From NCBI RefSeq assembly GCF_028009165.1, contig NC_079244.1, positions 3,162,001 to 3,226,000 on the forward strand: a stretch of 64,000 nt of DNA. The letters are read 5' to 3'. The stretch comes from Akanthomyces muscarius. Taxonomy: Eukaryota > Ascomycota > Sordariomycetes > Hypocreales > Cordycipitaceae. This document shows positions 33,869 through 44,815 of this stretch, one piece after another. Below the pieces are notes generated by a model. The model did not search any database. It was not told where the DNA came from and saw nothing but the letters and a program-made list of their open reading frames with translations. Both the position numbers and the translations under genes were made by a program. The stretch's first letter is position 1; the number at the start of each line of letters is the position of its first letter.

Positions 33869-35709
33869 ATGCCCGGCTCGTCGCGCATGCCGATCAGCCT
33901 TCGAGGCTCCGGCCCTCTTAAGCCCGGCGCCGCCTCCTCTGCGCTGTCCCTGGGCCTGGTGAACCTGGACCTGTAATGACCCCTTCCTCCCATCACCATT
34001 TCGACGACAGCCGACCAAAAAAAAGCCATTGCTAACTTGGGGCTGCTTCCTCCCAGGATCCGCAACATCATCTTCGTCTACTTTGTCTCCCGATGGACGC
34101 GCCGCCTCTACTGGAAGCTCAAAGGCCGCGGCGTCATCGGCGCCATCCTCGAGCTGTATCGCGACATCCGCCGCGTCCTCTACGGCTGGTTCCTGCAGGC
34201 TCCCGGCGTCCGCGGCCAGGTCCGGGCCAAGGTCAAGGAGTCGCTCGACAAGATGGCCGCCAAGCTCGTCCCGCCTGCGCAAACGCGCTACCTGACACTG
34301 CCCAAGGAAGGCATGCCCGAGGAGAACATTCGCGCCGAGCTCGACAGTCTGGCGAACATGGACCACACCCGCTGGGAGGACGGCTACGTCTCCGGCGCCG
34401 TCTACCACGGCGAGGCGGAGCTGATCAAGCTCCAGACCGACGCATACGGCCTCTTTACCGTCTCCAACCCCATCCACCCGGACGTCTTCCCGGGCGTCCG
34501 TAAGATGGAGGCCGAGGTCGTCAGCATGGTCCTCAACATGTTCAACGCACCCCAGGGTGCGGCCGGCGCCTCCACCAGCGGCGGCACCGAAAGCATCCTC
34601 CTCGCCTGTTTGGCGGCGCGTCAAAAGGCCTACATCGAGCGCGGAGTGACCGAGCCTGAAATGTAAGCCCTGAACCCCAAGAAAGACGTGTCTCGTACCT
34701 AACACGACCAAACAGGATTCTCCCCATCACCGCGCACACGGCCTTCCGCAAGGCCGGCGACTACTTCAAGATCAAGGTGCACTTTGTCGACTGCCCCGCG
34801 CCCAACTACCAGGTCGACCTGCGCGGCGTCTCGCGCCTCATCAACCGCAACACCGTCATGCTCGTCGGCTCCGCGCCCAACTTCCCGCACGGCATCATCG
34901 ACGACATCTCGGGGCTCTCGCGCCTGGCGGTGCGCAACAAACTGTGGCTGCACGTCGACTGCTGCCTCGGCTCCTTTGTCATTGCCTGCCTGGAAAAGGC
35001 CGGCTTCGAGTCGGAGCCGTTCGACTTCCGCCTCAAGGGCGTCTCGAGCATCAGCGTCGACACGCACAAGTACGGCTTCGCGCCCAAGGGCAACTCGACG
35101 GTGCTCTACCGCACCGCCGCGCTGCGCACCTACCAGTACTACGTGTGCCCGGACTGGGCCGGCGGCGTCTACGCCTCGCCCGGCCTCGCGGGCTCTCGCC
35201 CCGGCGCGCTCATCGCCGGCTGCTGGGCGAGCCTCATGGCCATGGGCGAGGCCGGCTACGTCGACTCGTGCGCCAAGATTGTCGGCTCCGCCAAGAAGAT
35301 TGCCGACGCCATCCGCGAGTCGCCCGCGCTGGCCGGCGAGCTCGAGATTGTCGGCCGCCCGCTCGTCTCCGTCGTCGCCTTCACCGCGCAGAACCTCGAC
35401 ATCTACGACATTGCCGACGCCATGTCCACCAAGGGCTGGCACCTCAACGCGCTGCAGAACCCGCCCGCCATCCACGTCGCCGTCACCCTGCCCATCACAA
35501 AGGTCTGGTCCAAGCTCATCAGCGACCTCGAGACGGTCGTCGAGGACGAGCGCGAAAAGGAGCGCGTGCGCATCGTCGAGGGCAAGGGCGCCAAGGGCAA
35601 GGCTGTTGGCGACTCGGCCGCTCTGTACGGTGTGGCCGGCTCGCTCCCCAACAAGAGCGTCGTCGTAGATCTGGCTACAGGTTTCCTCGACCTGCTGTAC
35701 AAGGCATAA
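33869..35709 (+). CDS. DPL1: Sphingosine-1-phosphate lyase
   Basis: Three exons (33869-33972, 34057-34662, 34716-35709) give 567 aa, the family length. This PLP enzyme of the endoplasmic reticulum cleaves phosphorylated long-chain bases to a fatty aldehyde and phosphoethanolamine, the exit step of sphingolipid breakdown. A short N-terminus leads into a membrane span (LIRNIIFVYFVSRW). Family signatures are VSGAVYHGEAELIKLQTDAY, ASTSGGTESILLAC, ITAHTAFRKAG and the PLP-lysine motif SVDTHKYGFAPKGNS with Lys about 355. The glycine-rich LAGSRPGALIAGCWA follows. The intron before residue 36 has a clear GCTAAC branch site. The GC3 bias is very strong, suggesting good expression. Confidence 0.96.
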
Positions 35710-35746
35710 ATTTGATGCATCTCTCTTATTTTTATCTTTTTGTATG

Positions 35747-35803
35747 TCATCTTTTTGGACATTACCTTTTGGACGTCATTTTTCGGACCTCATCCTTTTG
35801 GAT
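35747..35803 (+). repeat. Imperfect 14-bp repeat in the lyase 3' region
   Basis: Four head-to-tail units of the form TCATYTTTTGGAC (tcatctttttggac, attaccttttggac, gtcatttttcggac, ctcatccttttggat) begin 38 bp after the stop, so they probably lie in the 3' untranslated region. Confidence 0.65.
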
Positions 35804-36276
35804 ACCACTTTTTTTGTATATTTTATCAAGTATAGCAAGAGTCATATTTTACTAGAAGCGAATTGAAACACGAAAAGTCTGTTTTCAAAGCACATGTACA
35901 CCAGCGTGCCGCGTCTCCGGGCCGCTCGTGATGGCGGTAGGATAGCGGCGAGAGCACATGGGCAGGTGCCTTTTCTCGCCCCCGCCATCGCTTGACAGTG
36001 GGCGTCAGGTGTCGGGCTAACGTGCCGTGCATGATCCTGAACGACAGCGGGAAGAAGAGAAGCCTCCGACAGATCTGCGGCCCAGTCAGCAATCTCACAC
36101 GACCTATCAGCGCTACCACGCAGCGCCGTCGCGGCGCTCGCGCGGCCGAAATGACACCGCTCCAGCACTGGTGTCTCACTGCTTGCATGAAGCGACCTGC
36201 CATTCCAATGCTTAGCTTGGGCGATCCTTGGGAATGGCTGCATGCAAGAACTCTCCTCTGACCCTAGGTCGTGATT

Positions 36277-36284
36277 TATAAATA
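36277..36284 (+). promoter_or_regulatory. TATA box of the PLC-like gene
   Basis: TATAAATA about 100 bp before the ATG at 36380. Confidence 0.5.
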
Positions 36285-36379
36285 TGATGCCGCCGCTCCT
36301 GTACTTGAGATGAAAAAAAACCCCGGCTCCTTGTAGGTGAACATCACCAGCGCGCGCCGAATATCTCGTACTACAGCCC

Positions 36380-37395
36380 ATGATGCGCCGCTTCGCAACG
36401 CTCCTGGCCGTCGCCGGCACGGCGCTCGCCGCGTGCAACGGCCGCGACGAGTACTGCGGCCGCAAGTACTCCAACATCACGTACATGGGCGCGCACGACA
36501 GCGCCTTTGTCGGCGAGCTGCCCACGCACAACCAGTACGTCTCCGTCGCGGCGCAGCTCGACCTCGGCGTGCGCTTCCTGGAGGCGCAGACGCACGCCAA
36601 GAACGGCACCATCGAAATGTGCCACACGTACTGCTGGGAGCTCGACGAGGGCACGCTCGGCGAGTACCTGCAGGAGCTGGCGGCGTGGATGGACGGCCAC
36701 GCCGATGAGGTCGTCACGCTGCTGCTGACCAACGGCGACAAGATCCCCGTGCAGGACTTTGACGCGGCGTTTGAGGGCGCGGGCCTGACGAAGCATGTGC
36801 TGCACCCGACCAAGGTCATGGCCAGGGAGGAGTGGCCGACGCTGCAGGAGATGATTGATGCCGGCACGAGGCTTGTTGTTTTTATGGGTGCGTTGGCCGA
36901 AAACATCACAAGACAAAGCAACTTGTGCATGTGCGTGTGAGAGGCTAATGCGTCGGATGGTTTAGACTACAACATGGACCAGACCAAGGTCGACTACATC
37001 ATCAACGAGTTTGACTACTTTTGGGAGACGCCGTACGGCGTCACCGACAAGACGTTTCCGACGTGCGTCGTCGACCGCCCGCCCAACGGCGACACGGGCA
37101 AGCTCATGGGGCTGATGAACCACATGCTCAACTACAAGATTGGCGACATTGTCTTTCCGGACCAGGTCGACGCCGCCGAGACAAACTCCAAGGCGTCTAT
37201 CCAGGCGCAGGTGGACCGGTGCGTCGCGGCGTGGTCGCATCAGCCCAACGTAGTACTGGTGAGTTCTTGAAAGGAAGAATGACGAAAAAGCACATGTACT
37301 CTGATCGTGTGACAAGCTAACAAGGTGTGTAGCTCGATTGGGTGAATATCGGCGAGGTGGCTGCCGAGGGGCTTGCTCTCAATGGGCTGTCGTGA
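36380..37395 (+). CDS. Secreted PLC-like phosphodiesterase
   Basis: Three exons (36380-36887, 36966-37258, 37333-37395) give 287 aa. A signal peptide (MMRRFATLLAVAGTALAA) is followed by a PI-PLC X-type TIM-barrel: ITYMGAHDSAF with the first catalytic-type His, VAAQLDLGVRFLEAQTH, MCHTYCWELDEG with a second His, VVTLLLTNGD and WPTLQEMIDAGTRLVVFM. A C-terminal segment has LNYKIGDIVFPDQVDAAETN. Fungal proteins of this type are secreted or GPI-linked and often lack calcium-binding residues of true PLCs, so the substrate is open. It ends at GLS without a GPI signal, so a soluble secreted enzyme is most likely. It lies downstream of sphingosine-1-phosphate lyase on the same strand. Confidence 0.88.
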
Positions 37396-37939
37396 GCGCG
37401 GCGTATATATCATGTCGTGCACATACGGCATGGCATTTCTATGGAGAGATCCATCTAGATCATGTATATATTTAAATTCCATATTCGCCTACCCGGAATG
37501 GCCATGAGCGTTGATGTCGAGTCCACCGGGCACGCGACCAGTGACGCAAGGTGCGCTAATCGAGATGCGCCGTTGGAGTAATTACAGTTGCCAGGGGTCG
37601 GCCAGCTGCAAGCCACGAGATCTTCCAGAACCTCCTACTCTCAATTGAAGAATCCACTCGCGTGGATAACTGAAGAGAAATAGCTGTTGCGAGTAATAAC
37701 GGGCCCGAAACTTGGCGTCTTGCAAGATGCAACTGTGGATTTGTTAGGGTTGGCAAGATCCGTGGTGACGAAGTCATGATGTAATGCGAGCTAAACCCTC
37801 GACTACTTATATGGAGCTGCAGCTCATCGCTCTACCACAACCACAAATACTCGAGAGCTGTTCAATTTTTCATTCCTCTACAATATCCAAAGACCTTCTT
37901 CTCTTCGAAATCGAATTGTGTTAATCACTCCAATTCAAA
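37396..37939. other. Promoter spacer
   Basis: 3' end of the PLC-like gene and promoter of the small hydrophilic protein gene. A TTATATGG element sits about 130 bp before the next ATG, and the leader is CAAT- and pyrimidine-rich. No gene seen. Confidence 0.5.
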
Positions 37940-38412
37940 ATGTCGTCCAACGAGCACCACCAGCACAGCGAGCACAACGAACCCTTTGAGGAGGGCAAGG
38001 AAAACTCTCACAACCAAACCGATCCCAGTGCGTGTGCTCGGCATCAACCCAGTCATGCCAGCAAATACTAACCAACTCTACAGAGGATCAGCGCTCCATT
38101 GCCAACAGATTGGCCGCCGAGACGGTTCGTGTTTTTCCTCCCAGACAACTCTGCGCCCAAGAACAGGCCGACTAATACAGACGCTTAGCAAGCCGATGAG
38201 GACAAGGAGGACCCCGCCATCACCAGAATGAAGGAGGACCCTACCGCTCCCGTAAGTGGCCGAGAATTTGCACGTGAAAGTGAGGATATTTGAAGCTGAC
38301 TCGTTGATGACAGGCCAGAGAGCACGGCAACGAGCCTTCGCGCGGAGCCAAGATTGATGCCAAGATTTTGGAAGAGGAGCAGGCCGAGTTGGAGCGCAAG
38401 GGCAAGGCATAA
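37940..38412 (+). CDS. Small hydrophilic stress-type protein, four exons
   Basis: Exons 37940-38027, 38084-38124, 38189-38251 and 38314-38412 give 96 aa. No single exon is long enough to stand out, but all junctions keep frame. The protein starts MSSNEHHQHSEHNEPFEEGK, has no hydrophobic core and no Cys, and ends with the conserved-looking motif RGAKIDAKILEEEQAEL followed by ERKGKA. Composition (Glu, Lys, Asn, His) resembles hydrophilins or LEA-like stress proteins; the RGAKID motif recurs in small fungal proteins I know only as uncharacterised. Cytosolic location is likely. The strong CAAT-rich leader and short introns suggest an abundantly expressed gene. Confidence 0.85.
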
Positions 38413-40314
38413 AGGCGTTACGAAAGCGATTCAAACAATAAATCATGATTAATACTATTAAGAATTAATGGGACCAGTTCATGTCAAAGCCAAACGGGGC
38501 GTACACGTTGAACGCCGTCTCACATAACATCAATAGTGGGCATGCCATGACATGAGCGCGACTTGCCAACGGTCCCTACAACCAACCAAGTGGAGCGACG
38601 CAATGTTTCCAGGGACGAAAAGGGAAAAAAGCACTAGTCTTCAGGCGAAGGATTATTTTACAACCGTTATCGAGAGGTAGTGAGATCCTAGCTCTGGTCT
38701 GGGTTATGGAGGTTGATAAGCGCGTGACAACTTACTACACGATACTAGGCTCAAAATCATCGATATAGCAGGCGGCGCGTCGGGATGATGCTGTGACTAC
38801 CGTCCACATGGGAAGTTTCCTGCATTGCTTCCATTAATTAATTGAGAACTCGCCGGCCGTATCAAATTGGGGCTTACTGTGACATGCTACGGGGACCGAG
38901 TAGCGGACGTTCGGCTATTCGGAACGTATTCTTGAAGCAACCATGGAACGTGATTTTACTAAAGAGAGAACTGCTAAAAAGCTGACTTGTTAGTTAGCAT
39001 TGCACCAGCTGGCCGAGCGCTGTGGTAGTTGCTGGTGGGGGCGCGGAGCTCAACACAAAGTCGATTAAAAGCCGAAACACAATACAATAACATCACTAGA
39101 GCTCTAGGGAATATTTTATCCCACAAACCAAAGCAGTACATAATCGCAGCCGAGGTTGCCGCGCGAAGTGCTGATGGCTCACCTCAAGCCTACCAGGGCT
39201 GTCAGACGGTGGAGTCGGTGTAAGTGGCGCCGATCCTTGATGCAGCGGTCGTGGGCGATGGACGTTTGCTGTTGAATAGTAGTTTGTGCTGAATTAATAT
39301 ATCAAGTCAGTCCCTCAAATTCTGCAACAAGTCTAGGGTAAAATCAGTAGTAACTAAGGGCTGGACTGGGGCCATTTTGTCGGCGCCCGGCTTGGGCTGC
39401 CATAAGTGGCGCGTACCATTGGCCTGACGTTACGTACGGTGCTCGAGTTAGTATTGTACTTTATTCCTTATTGGCATAACTGCTTGTGTGTCATTGAATC
39501 ATCAGGCCGTAGCTGATATATTTCAACCGGCAGCTACAAGTCGACACCCGACTTGTGAGACCGTCGCGCCAACACAACACACGGCCGGCGTGTACGCTGC
39601 GGATCTCCCTTTGCTACAGCTGGTGATCTTAGAAAGACCTATTTTGAGCTGGGCGTAAATGTGGCAGCCACTTAAAGGGGGACGAATTGCAATGCCTGGT
39701 CCACACCAGGCCAGGCCGCCCGCTAACTTAGTTAACTAGTTAGCTTCCCCCGTATTGTGCCTTGGTGGTATGTCGGATGGTTCCACACCAATGCACGGAC
39801 AATTGCAAGGAAAGTCAATGCATGATTTATATTTTTAAAGCAAGTGTTAATTGCGAGAGCAGCGGAAAAGTGAGAATCGAGTGACGGGGTATGTCGCTGT
39901 CGATAGGCAGTCACGGTAGTTACAATGTCCAGCAACGTCATGCTCCCTCCCTCAGAGTCTGGACTGGAATTTAGAAAGAAAAGAAACTGCAGGACGCGGC
40001 CAAGATCGGCCCCAGAACCCACCAGTCTGCAGGCCTATATTTCGTACCCGGGCAGAGACAGCATTGGACGCTTGGCTCGGCATGCCAAAGCCACACTGAG
40101 CTGCGCTACCAGCACCAGCACCAGCACGCTACACCCCTGTCCGGTCCCTCTCGCGTCGCTCCCTCTTTCGATCCCACAAGCACCAGTACGAACTCCTTGT
40201 CTCTCCTTGGCCTAGGCCATCCTAAAGTACATTCTTTTCTAAACTCTCTTTGCCTTTCTGCTTTTTCTTTAATCAAACAACCGCTCGCTCATGTTATAAT
40301 CCATCTTCGCAGCC
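38413..40314. other. Spacer of 1.9 kb
   Basis: No supported gene; frames are below 100 codons and AT-rich. The last 200 bp are pyrimidine-rich with CTCTC runs, typical of a fungal promoter and leader before the DOMON-b561 gene. Confidence 0.5.
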
Positions 40315-41952
40315 ATGCGTCCATCCTCCTTTTGGCGCTGTGCCGCCGCTCTCGCTGGTAAGCCTTTCCCTCGCCCCCCTTGAGGAAAACGGACCCCCTC
40401 CAAGAAGACGAACCCGTAGATGGATTCTGGTGGTGTCGCAAACTGCGCGCCTATGATCTGTTTCGCTAACGAGCATTTCCTCGACAGCCTTTGTCCCCTC
40501 GTTCGCGGCCGCCGAAGACGCAGATAACCCGAGCGGCCAGTCCACCTTCATCTCCCCCGACAAGGACCTCGGCTTCGCCTTCACCATTGGCAATGAAGAT
40601 GACAACGACTACTTTGTGACGATGCGCCTCAAGACGTCGCGCTCCTGGGGCGCCATCGGCCTCGGCAGCGACGACATGGCCGGCGCGCTGTACTTTGTCA
40701 TGTACCTCAACGACAAGGCCGACAACGTCACCTTTTCCCCGCGCCTCGCCTACGGCAACTACGAGCCCTACTTCTACGACACGATGCGCTGGGAGTACCT
40801 GCCCGGCACGGGCGTCAAGGACGGCTACGCCACGCTCTCGTTCCGCTGCATCGATTGCCAGAACTGGCCCGGCGCAAACTCGGGCAAGGGCTACCTCGAC
40901 CTCAACTCCAACAGCCAAAAGTCCATCTGGGCCCTCGGCCCCCGCCAGAAGCTGCGCTCCAACGACCAAAAGGCCGCCCTGCGCTACCACGAGTCCCACG
41001 GCGTCTTCAGCATCGACATGGCCCGCACAAAGGGCGTCGCCGACGCGCCCGCCCTCACGGACAAGTCGGTCGACGAGGGCATCACCCAGGTCGAGCACGC
41101 CACCAAGCTGTTTGACGTCAAGTCGTCCATGCACGCCGCGCTGATGACGCTGGCCATCCTGGTCCTCTTCCCGCTGGGCATTGTGCTGCTGCGCATCGGT
41201 CGCTGGGCCAGCTGGCACGGCGTCAACCAGGCCGTGGCTCTCATTATCGTCCTCGCAGGCTTCGGCATGGGCATCGCCACCAGCTCCCATTACAACCGCG
41301 TAAGTAGAAGAGATGGCCTCGATTTTGACCAAGAAAAAGGCTAACGTGTTGCCCATCGCAGTCGAAGCATTTCAACTCGGCGCACCAAATCGTCGGAATC
41401 CTCGTCGTCGCATTCTTGCTCGGCCAGTTCACCCTCGGCGTCATGCACCACCTCGAATACCGTCAGACGCGCTCTCCGACCAAGTATGGCAAAATTCACG
41501 TTTGGCTCGGCAACGGCGTTCTCCTCCTTGCCGTGTTCAACATGCTATAGTAAGTATTGGTCCGTCAGCCAATGGGTCCACCAATTTTCTAACTTGGATG
41601 CAGCGGTTACTTCTTCGCCATGAACTACACTGCCGCTCTCGCCATCTGCATCACCGTCATGGTGATTTGCCTCGCCGCCCTGTTCTTTAGCATCCGCCAG
41701 ATTCGCGCCGCCAAGAAACGCCGTCTCGCTGCAGCCTTTGGAGCGGCTCAGGCCGCTTCTTACGGCGACGACCGGTGGACCGACAACGAGCCCGGCGCCA
41801 CGCGCGGCAACCACGATCATGATCCTCTCCCCAACCCCAACGTCAACAGGCCGCCCGGCTCGCCATCGCCGTGGAAGAGCGGCAGCGGCCGCATGTCCTA
41901 CGAGGACGAAGGCCACGAGCTGGGGACCAGGACAAGCAAGTTCTCCTCCTAG
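40315..41952 (+). CDS. DOMON-cytochrome b561 membrane protein
   Basis: Four exons (40315-40357, 40488-41299, 41362-41546, 41604-41952) give 462 aa. A signal peptide (SSFWRCAAALAAFVPSFAAA) is split by the first intron. The lumenal or extracellular DOMON domain (about residues 25-200) resembles the cellobiose-dehydrogenase cytochrome (WGAIGLGSDDMAGALYFVMY). The b561 part has spans with His in SMHAALMTLAILVLFPLG, SWHGVNQAVALIIVLAG, SAHQIVGILVVAFLLGQF and KIHVWLGNGVLLLAVFNMLY, the four-His pattern that binds two hemes. A fifth span and a hydrophilic cytosolic tail of about 80 residues follow. It likely transfers electrons across a membrane; partners such as oxidoreductases are inferred. Confidence 0.93.
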
Positions 41953-42876
41953 GCAAATCTGCCAACTTTTTTTTCAGTGTAATTTATAATCCTATCTGCT
42001 TCTCCTGAGGTTTGGGCGTTTCTGGTGCATGGAGCTTGACAGTGTCTAGGTACTGTCATTGATTGGGTGTCGTTTCTTTTTTCTTTTTTTTTTCTTCAAC
42101 CATGTGTATCAATGCACTTGTCTTCAGCATATCTTGGCAAGTTGATTCCTTTTGGGTCGGGTATTATGACAGCCTGACCAACCTCTAGTGGCAGTAGCTG
42201 GCCAAGGCGAGGAATAGAGCCTTCTAATTAGTCTGAATAACTAATAGACCTCTTTTTATATAATAGCCTTTATAGGGCTCAAGAGACTATAAATAAATAT
42301 TATAGTACAGACAAGAACACGGTCCAGATTGGGCCGGTGCCTGGAAGCGACGCACTAATGAAATCTTTCGTGACATCCCCACGGAAGAATATCCGGCGCC
42401 CATCCATCTTCGGGGAGGACGGGTCGGGAAAAGAGCTGACGTTGTATAGAACATCGGATACGCGGTCGCCAACAGAACGTCTGACAAATGTGTAGTGCTT
42501 TGGTTATCGTGTATTACGCATACTGCTCGCGTGGCTTCCCGGAGCCTCTTATATTGCTACGGGGGCTGTGACTCTGATGGCAGCTCTGCCCGCTATTTAG
42601 TTCGAATATCAATTTTATAAGATGATTATGAATATCGATTGGTACATTTTTTGCACCTTGCAATCAATGGAGCTCGCCGTCTTTCTACCTTGCACCGTGA
42701 CAGTATCGCCACCTAATCTAAGCAACTGTTGCCAGGCCTAGGAATACTGACCTTGCTCGCTCTACATTACCTAGGTGGTATAGAGACTTTGCTCGCATTG
42801 TGTCAGTGGTGAAGAAGAGTGTCTTACAGGGATAAATAGCGTCAAATTGAAGCTGATATAGCCATGATTGGTTTCA
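41953..42876. other. Convergent 3' spacer, AT-rich
   Basis: Between the DOMON-b561 (+) and GPI-protein (-) 3' ends. The stretch 42215-42310 is A/T-rich with TATAATAG-like motifs and could be a decayed element. No coding potential seen. Confidence 0.5.
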
Positions 42877-43688
42877 TTAGAGCAGCAAAAAAAGCACAAC
42901 TGACATCGCAGCAAGAGTTGGCGATCCGTATCGACTTGCGGCTGACGAGCCACCTCCAGAACCTGACCCGCCGCTTGGCGTGCTAGAGCTACCGGAGCTG
43001 CTTGTACTATCAGAGCTACCAGAGCTGCTTGTGCTAGCAGAGCTACCAGAGTCACTTGTACTATCAGAGCCGCCAGAGCTACTTGAGCCAGATGATCCTG
43101 AGCTGTCAGAGCTGCCTGAGCCAGACGAACCTGAGCCAGACGAATCTGAGCCAGATGACCCCGAATCCGAACCCGAACCGGAGCTTGACCCTGCTCCTGT
43201 GACATACGGGCAAGGGTTGCATTGCCGGTAAGAAAAACCACACGTCTGACCAAGCAGACAAGTCCACGCCAACCCAACCTTTGGATCCCGCGGGCAATTC
43301 TGAATGCCTGTACAAGTATGACTACCTCCCGAACTACCCGAGGAGCCAGAGCTGGACCCGGAGCCGGACTAACAGCAGCTATTAGCAAGTCCCTTGACCA
43401 AAAGATTTCACTGTCCGTCCTAGTTATTCTTACTGATACCGTGCCGCATTTAGTAGCGTCGGTCACTGGGCAGCACGCAGAGCCTCCGTTGATGCATGTG
43501 TATCCGTTGGGACAGCAGCCCGAGCCGCAGCACCCGCCGATGGTGCAGCACCCATTCACACCGGCGCATGCAAAGGTAGTAATAGAGCATGTCAGTAGCG
43601 GGCCGACAGCAACTGTGCCAGACTGGGCAGCAACCTGCAGCACCAGCGCAAGCAGCAGAAGGAAGGCGTTGCAAAGCTTGGATGCCAT
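42877..43688 (-). CDS. Cys-rich, Ser/Gly-repeat GPI-anchored-type protein
   Basis: Two exons (43688-43434, 43368-42877) give 248 aa. MASKLCNAFLLLLALVLQVA is a signal peptide; an alternative Met is six codons earlier. A compact Cys-rich module follows with several CC pairs (GCCTIGGCCGSGCCPNGYTC, then SACCP). After the intron a second module holds CTGIQNCP, AWTCLLGQTCGF and QCNPCPY. About 100 residues of Ser/Gly/Asp/Thr repeats come next, then a GPI-type C-terminus (small residues, then LAAMSVVLFLLL). Such proteins sit on the wall or plasma membrane, the Ser/Thr stalk being O-mannosylated. The Cys modules are not a domain I can name. A longer one-exon reading loses the Cys pattern and the GPI signal, so the spliced model is preferred. 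Confidence 0.85.
42986..43093 (-). repeat. 27-bp coding minisatellite, four copies
   Basis: Four in-frame 27-bp units (gagctaccggagctgcttgt-type) encode nine-residue Ser/Gly/Asp/Thr repeats in the GPI-protein stalk. Next to them (about 43100-43160) is a 15-bp unit (cctgagccagacgaa-type). Confidence 0.8.
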
Positions 43689-44815
43689 GGCTTTTTTATT
43701 TGCCATTGACCAGGTGAGCTCATAAACTTTTCCATAGGTTCCAAGGGATCTTTATTTAAAGTCATAAAATCTTTGCCACCACATCTGTGCTTGTCGGGTC
43801 TACCCATGTTGATGGGTTTAGCGGCGGAGTGGCTTGGACTTGACTCGGTCGCGGCGGCGGCTATCTTTCAGCCCTGAAGCCATATATTGGCTCTAGCCAG
43901 CGGCGAGGGTGTCTCGCCCACTCATGAGAGCCTCAGGCCTGTGGTTATTGTATCTGCCGAAAATTGCAAATGAGCTGAGCTGAGCCTGCGTCCGGTATTA
44001 TCAGCCCTGTCCCGTCCTCTTTGCACACTCCAACACGTGGCGCAACTAGTTGCATGCTTCACGCCGATTACCCGAGCAGCTGAAAGGCAAGGCGCAACAA
44101 AAGCCAGCCCTGAATGCAGCTGAAATGGAACTGCCGCCATGGATAAAAAAGAAGTCTGCGGCCGTCAAATCACTATAATCCGGACCAGACTGTTCCCGGC
44201 AAAACAGCTGGATTACTTTGTACGCAGGAATGTCGGTAGTTGAGATTCGTTAAGCTTAACTAATTCTAACCCTCCCCACCCCTAGCTTGTAAGGCTGTCC
44301 AGCTGACACTAAAACTGCCTTTTGAGGCGTAAGGTGCTAAGGCGGACGAACGTCCCTGGATGACGGTTATAATATGTGAGAGAGTGATGATGAGAAAAAG
44401 CAAACATGGTAAGAGAGAATAGCCTATATTGCGAGTCCTTTATGTGGTACCTGTTCAAATCCGAAACGAATTGAATAGATTTTGCTTCCGATCTGCCTTG
44501 CTAGGTATCTTCCCAGCTTATCAGAGTTAGCAGAATAGCATGCTCGTCCACGTTGGCGCCCTCGTCGCCGCAGACAACTCCTTTAGGATATAGTACGATG
44601 GATACCTTGGCAGCGGTCTGTAGTTCCTCTGTATATGGTAAGCGCATGGGCCACTGCGCGGGCTGTGACACTCGCGGCACCAAGAGTTGTAGGACGAAAT
44701 GAAGGTTATGAGTAGTACTCGAAGTATCTTCTCCATCTTAATATTATATATACTTGGAATACTCTTAGTAATGTATTCAGTCCAACCATCCACACGTGAA
44801 TCATATATACGTCGT
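43689..44815. other. Spacer upstream of the GPI-protein gene
   Basis: No supported gene. Open frames at 43922-44140 and 44501-44835 (minus) have no domain and weak bias. Confidence 0.45.

Larger units (their letters stand above)
35710..36379. other. Spacer between lyase and phosphodiesterase genes
   Basis: Holds the lyase 3' end with its 14-bp repeats and the promoter of the next gene, including a TATA box. Frames antisense to the next gene are shadows. Confidence 0.5.
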
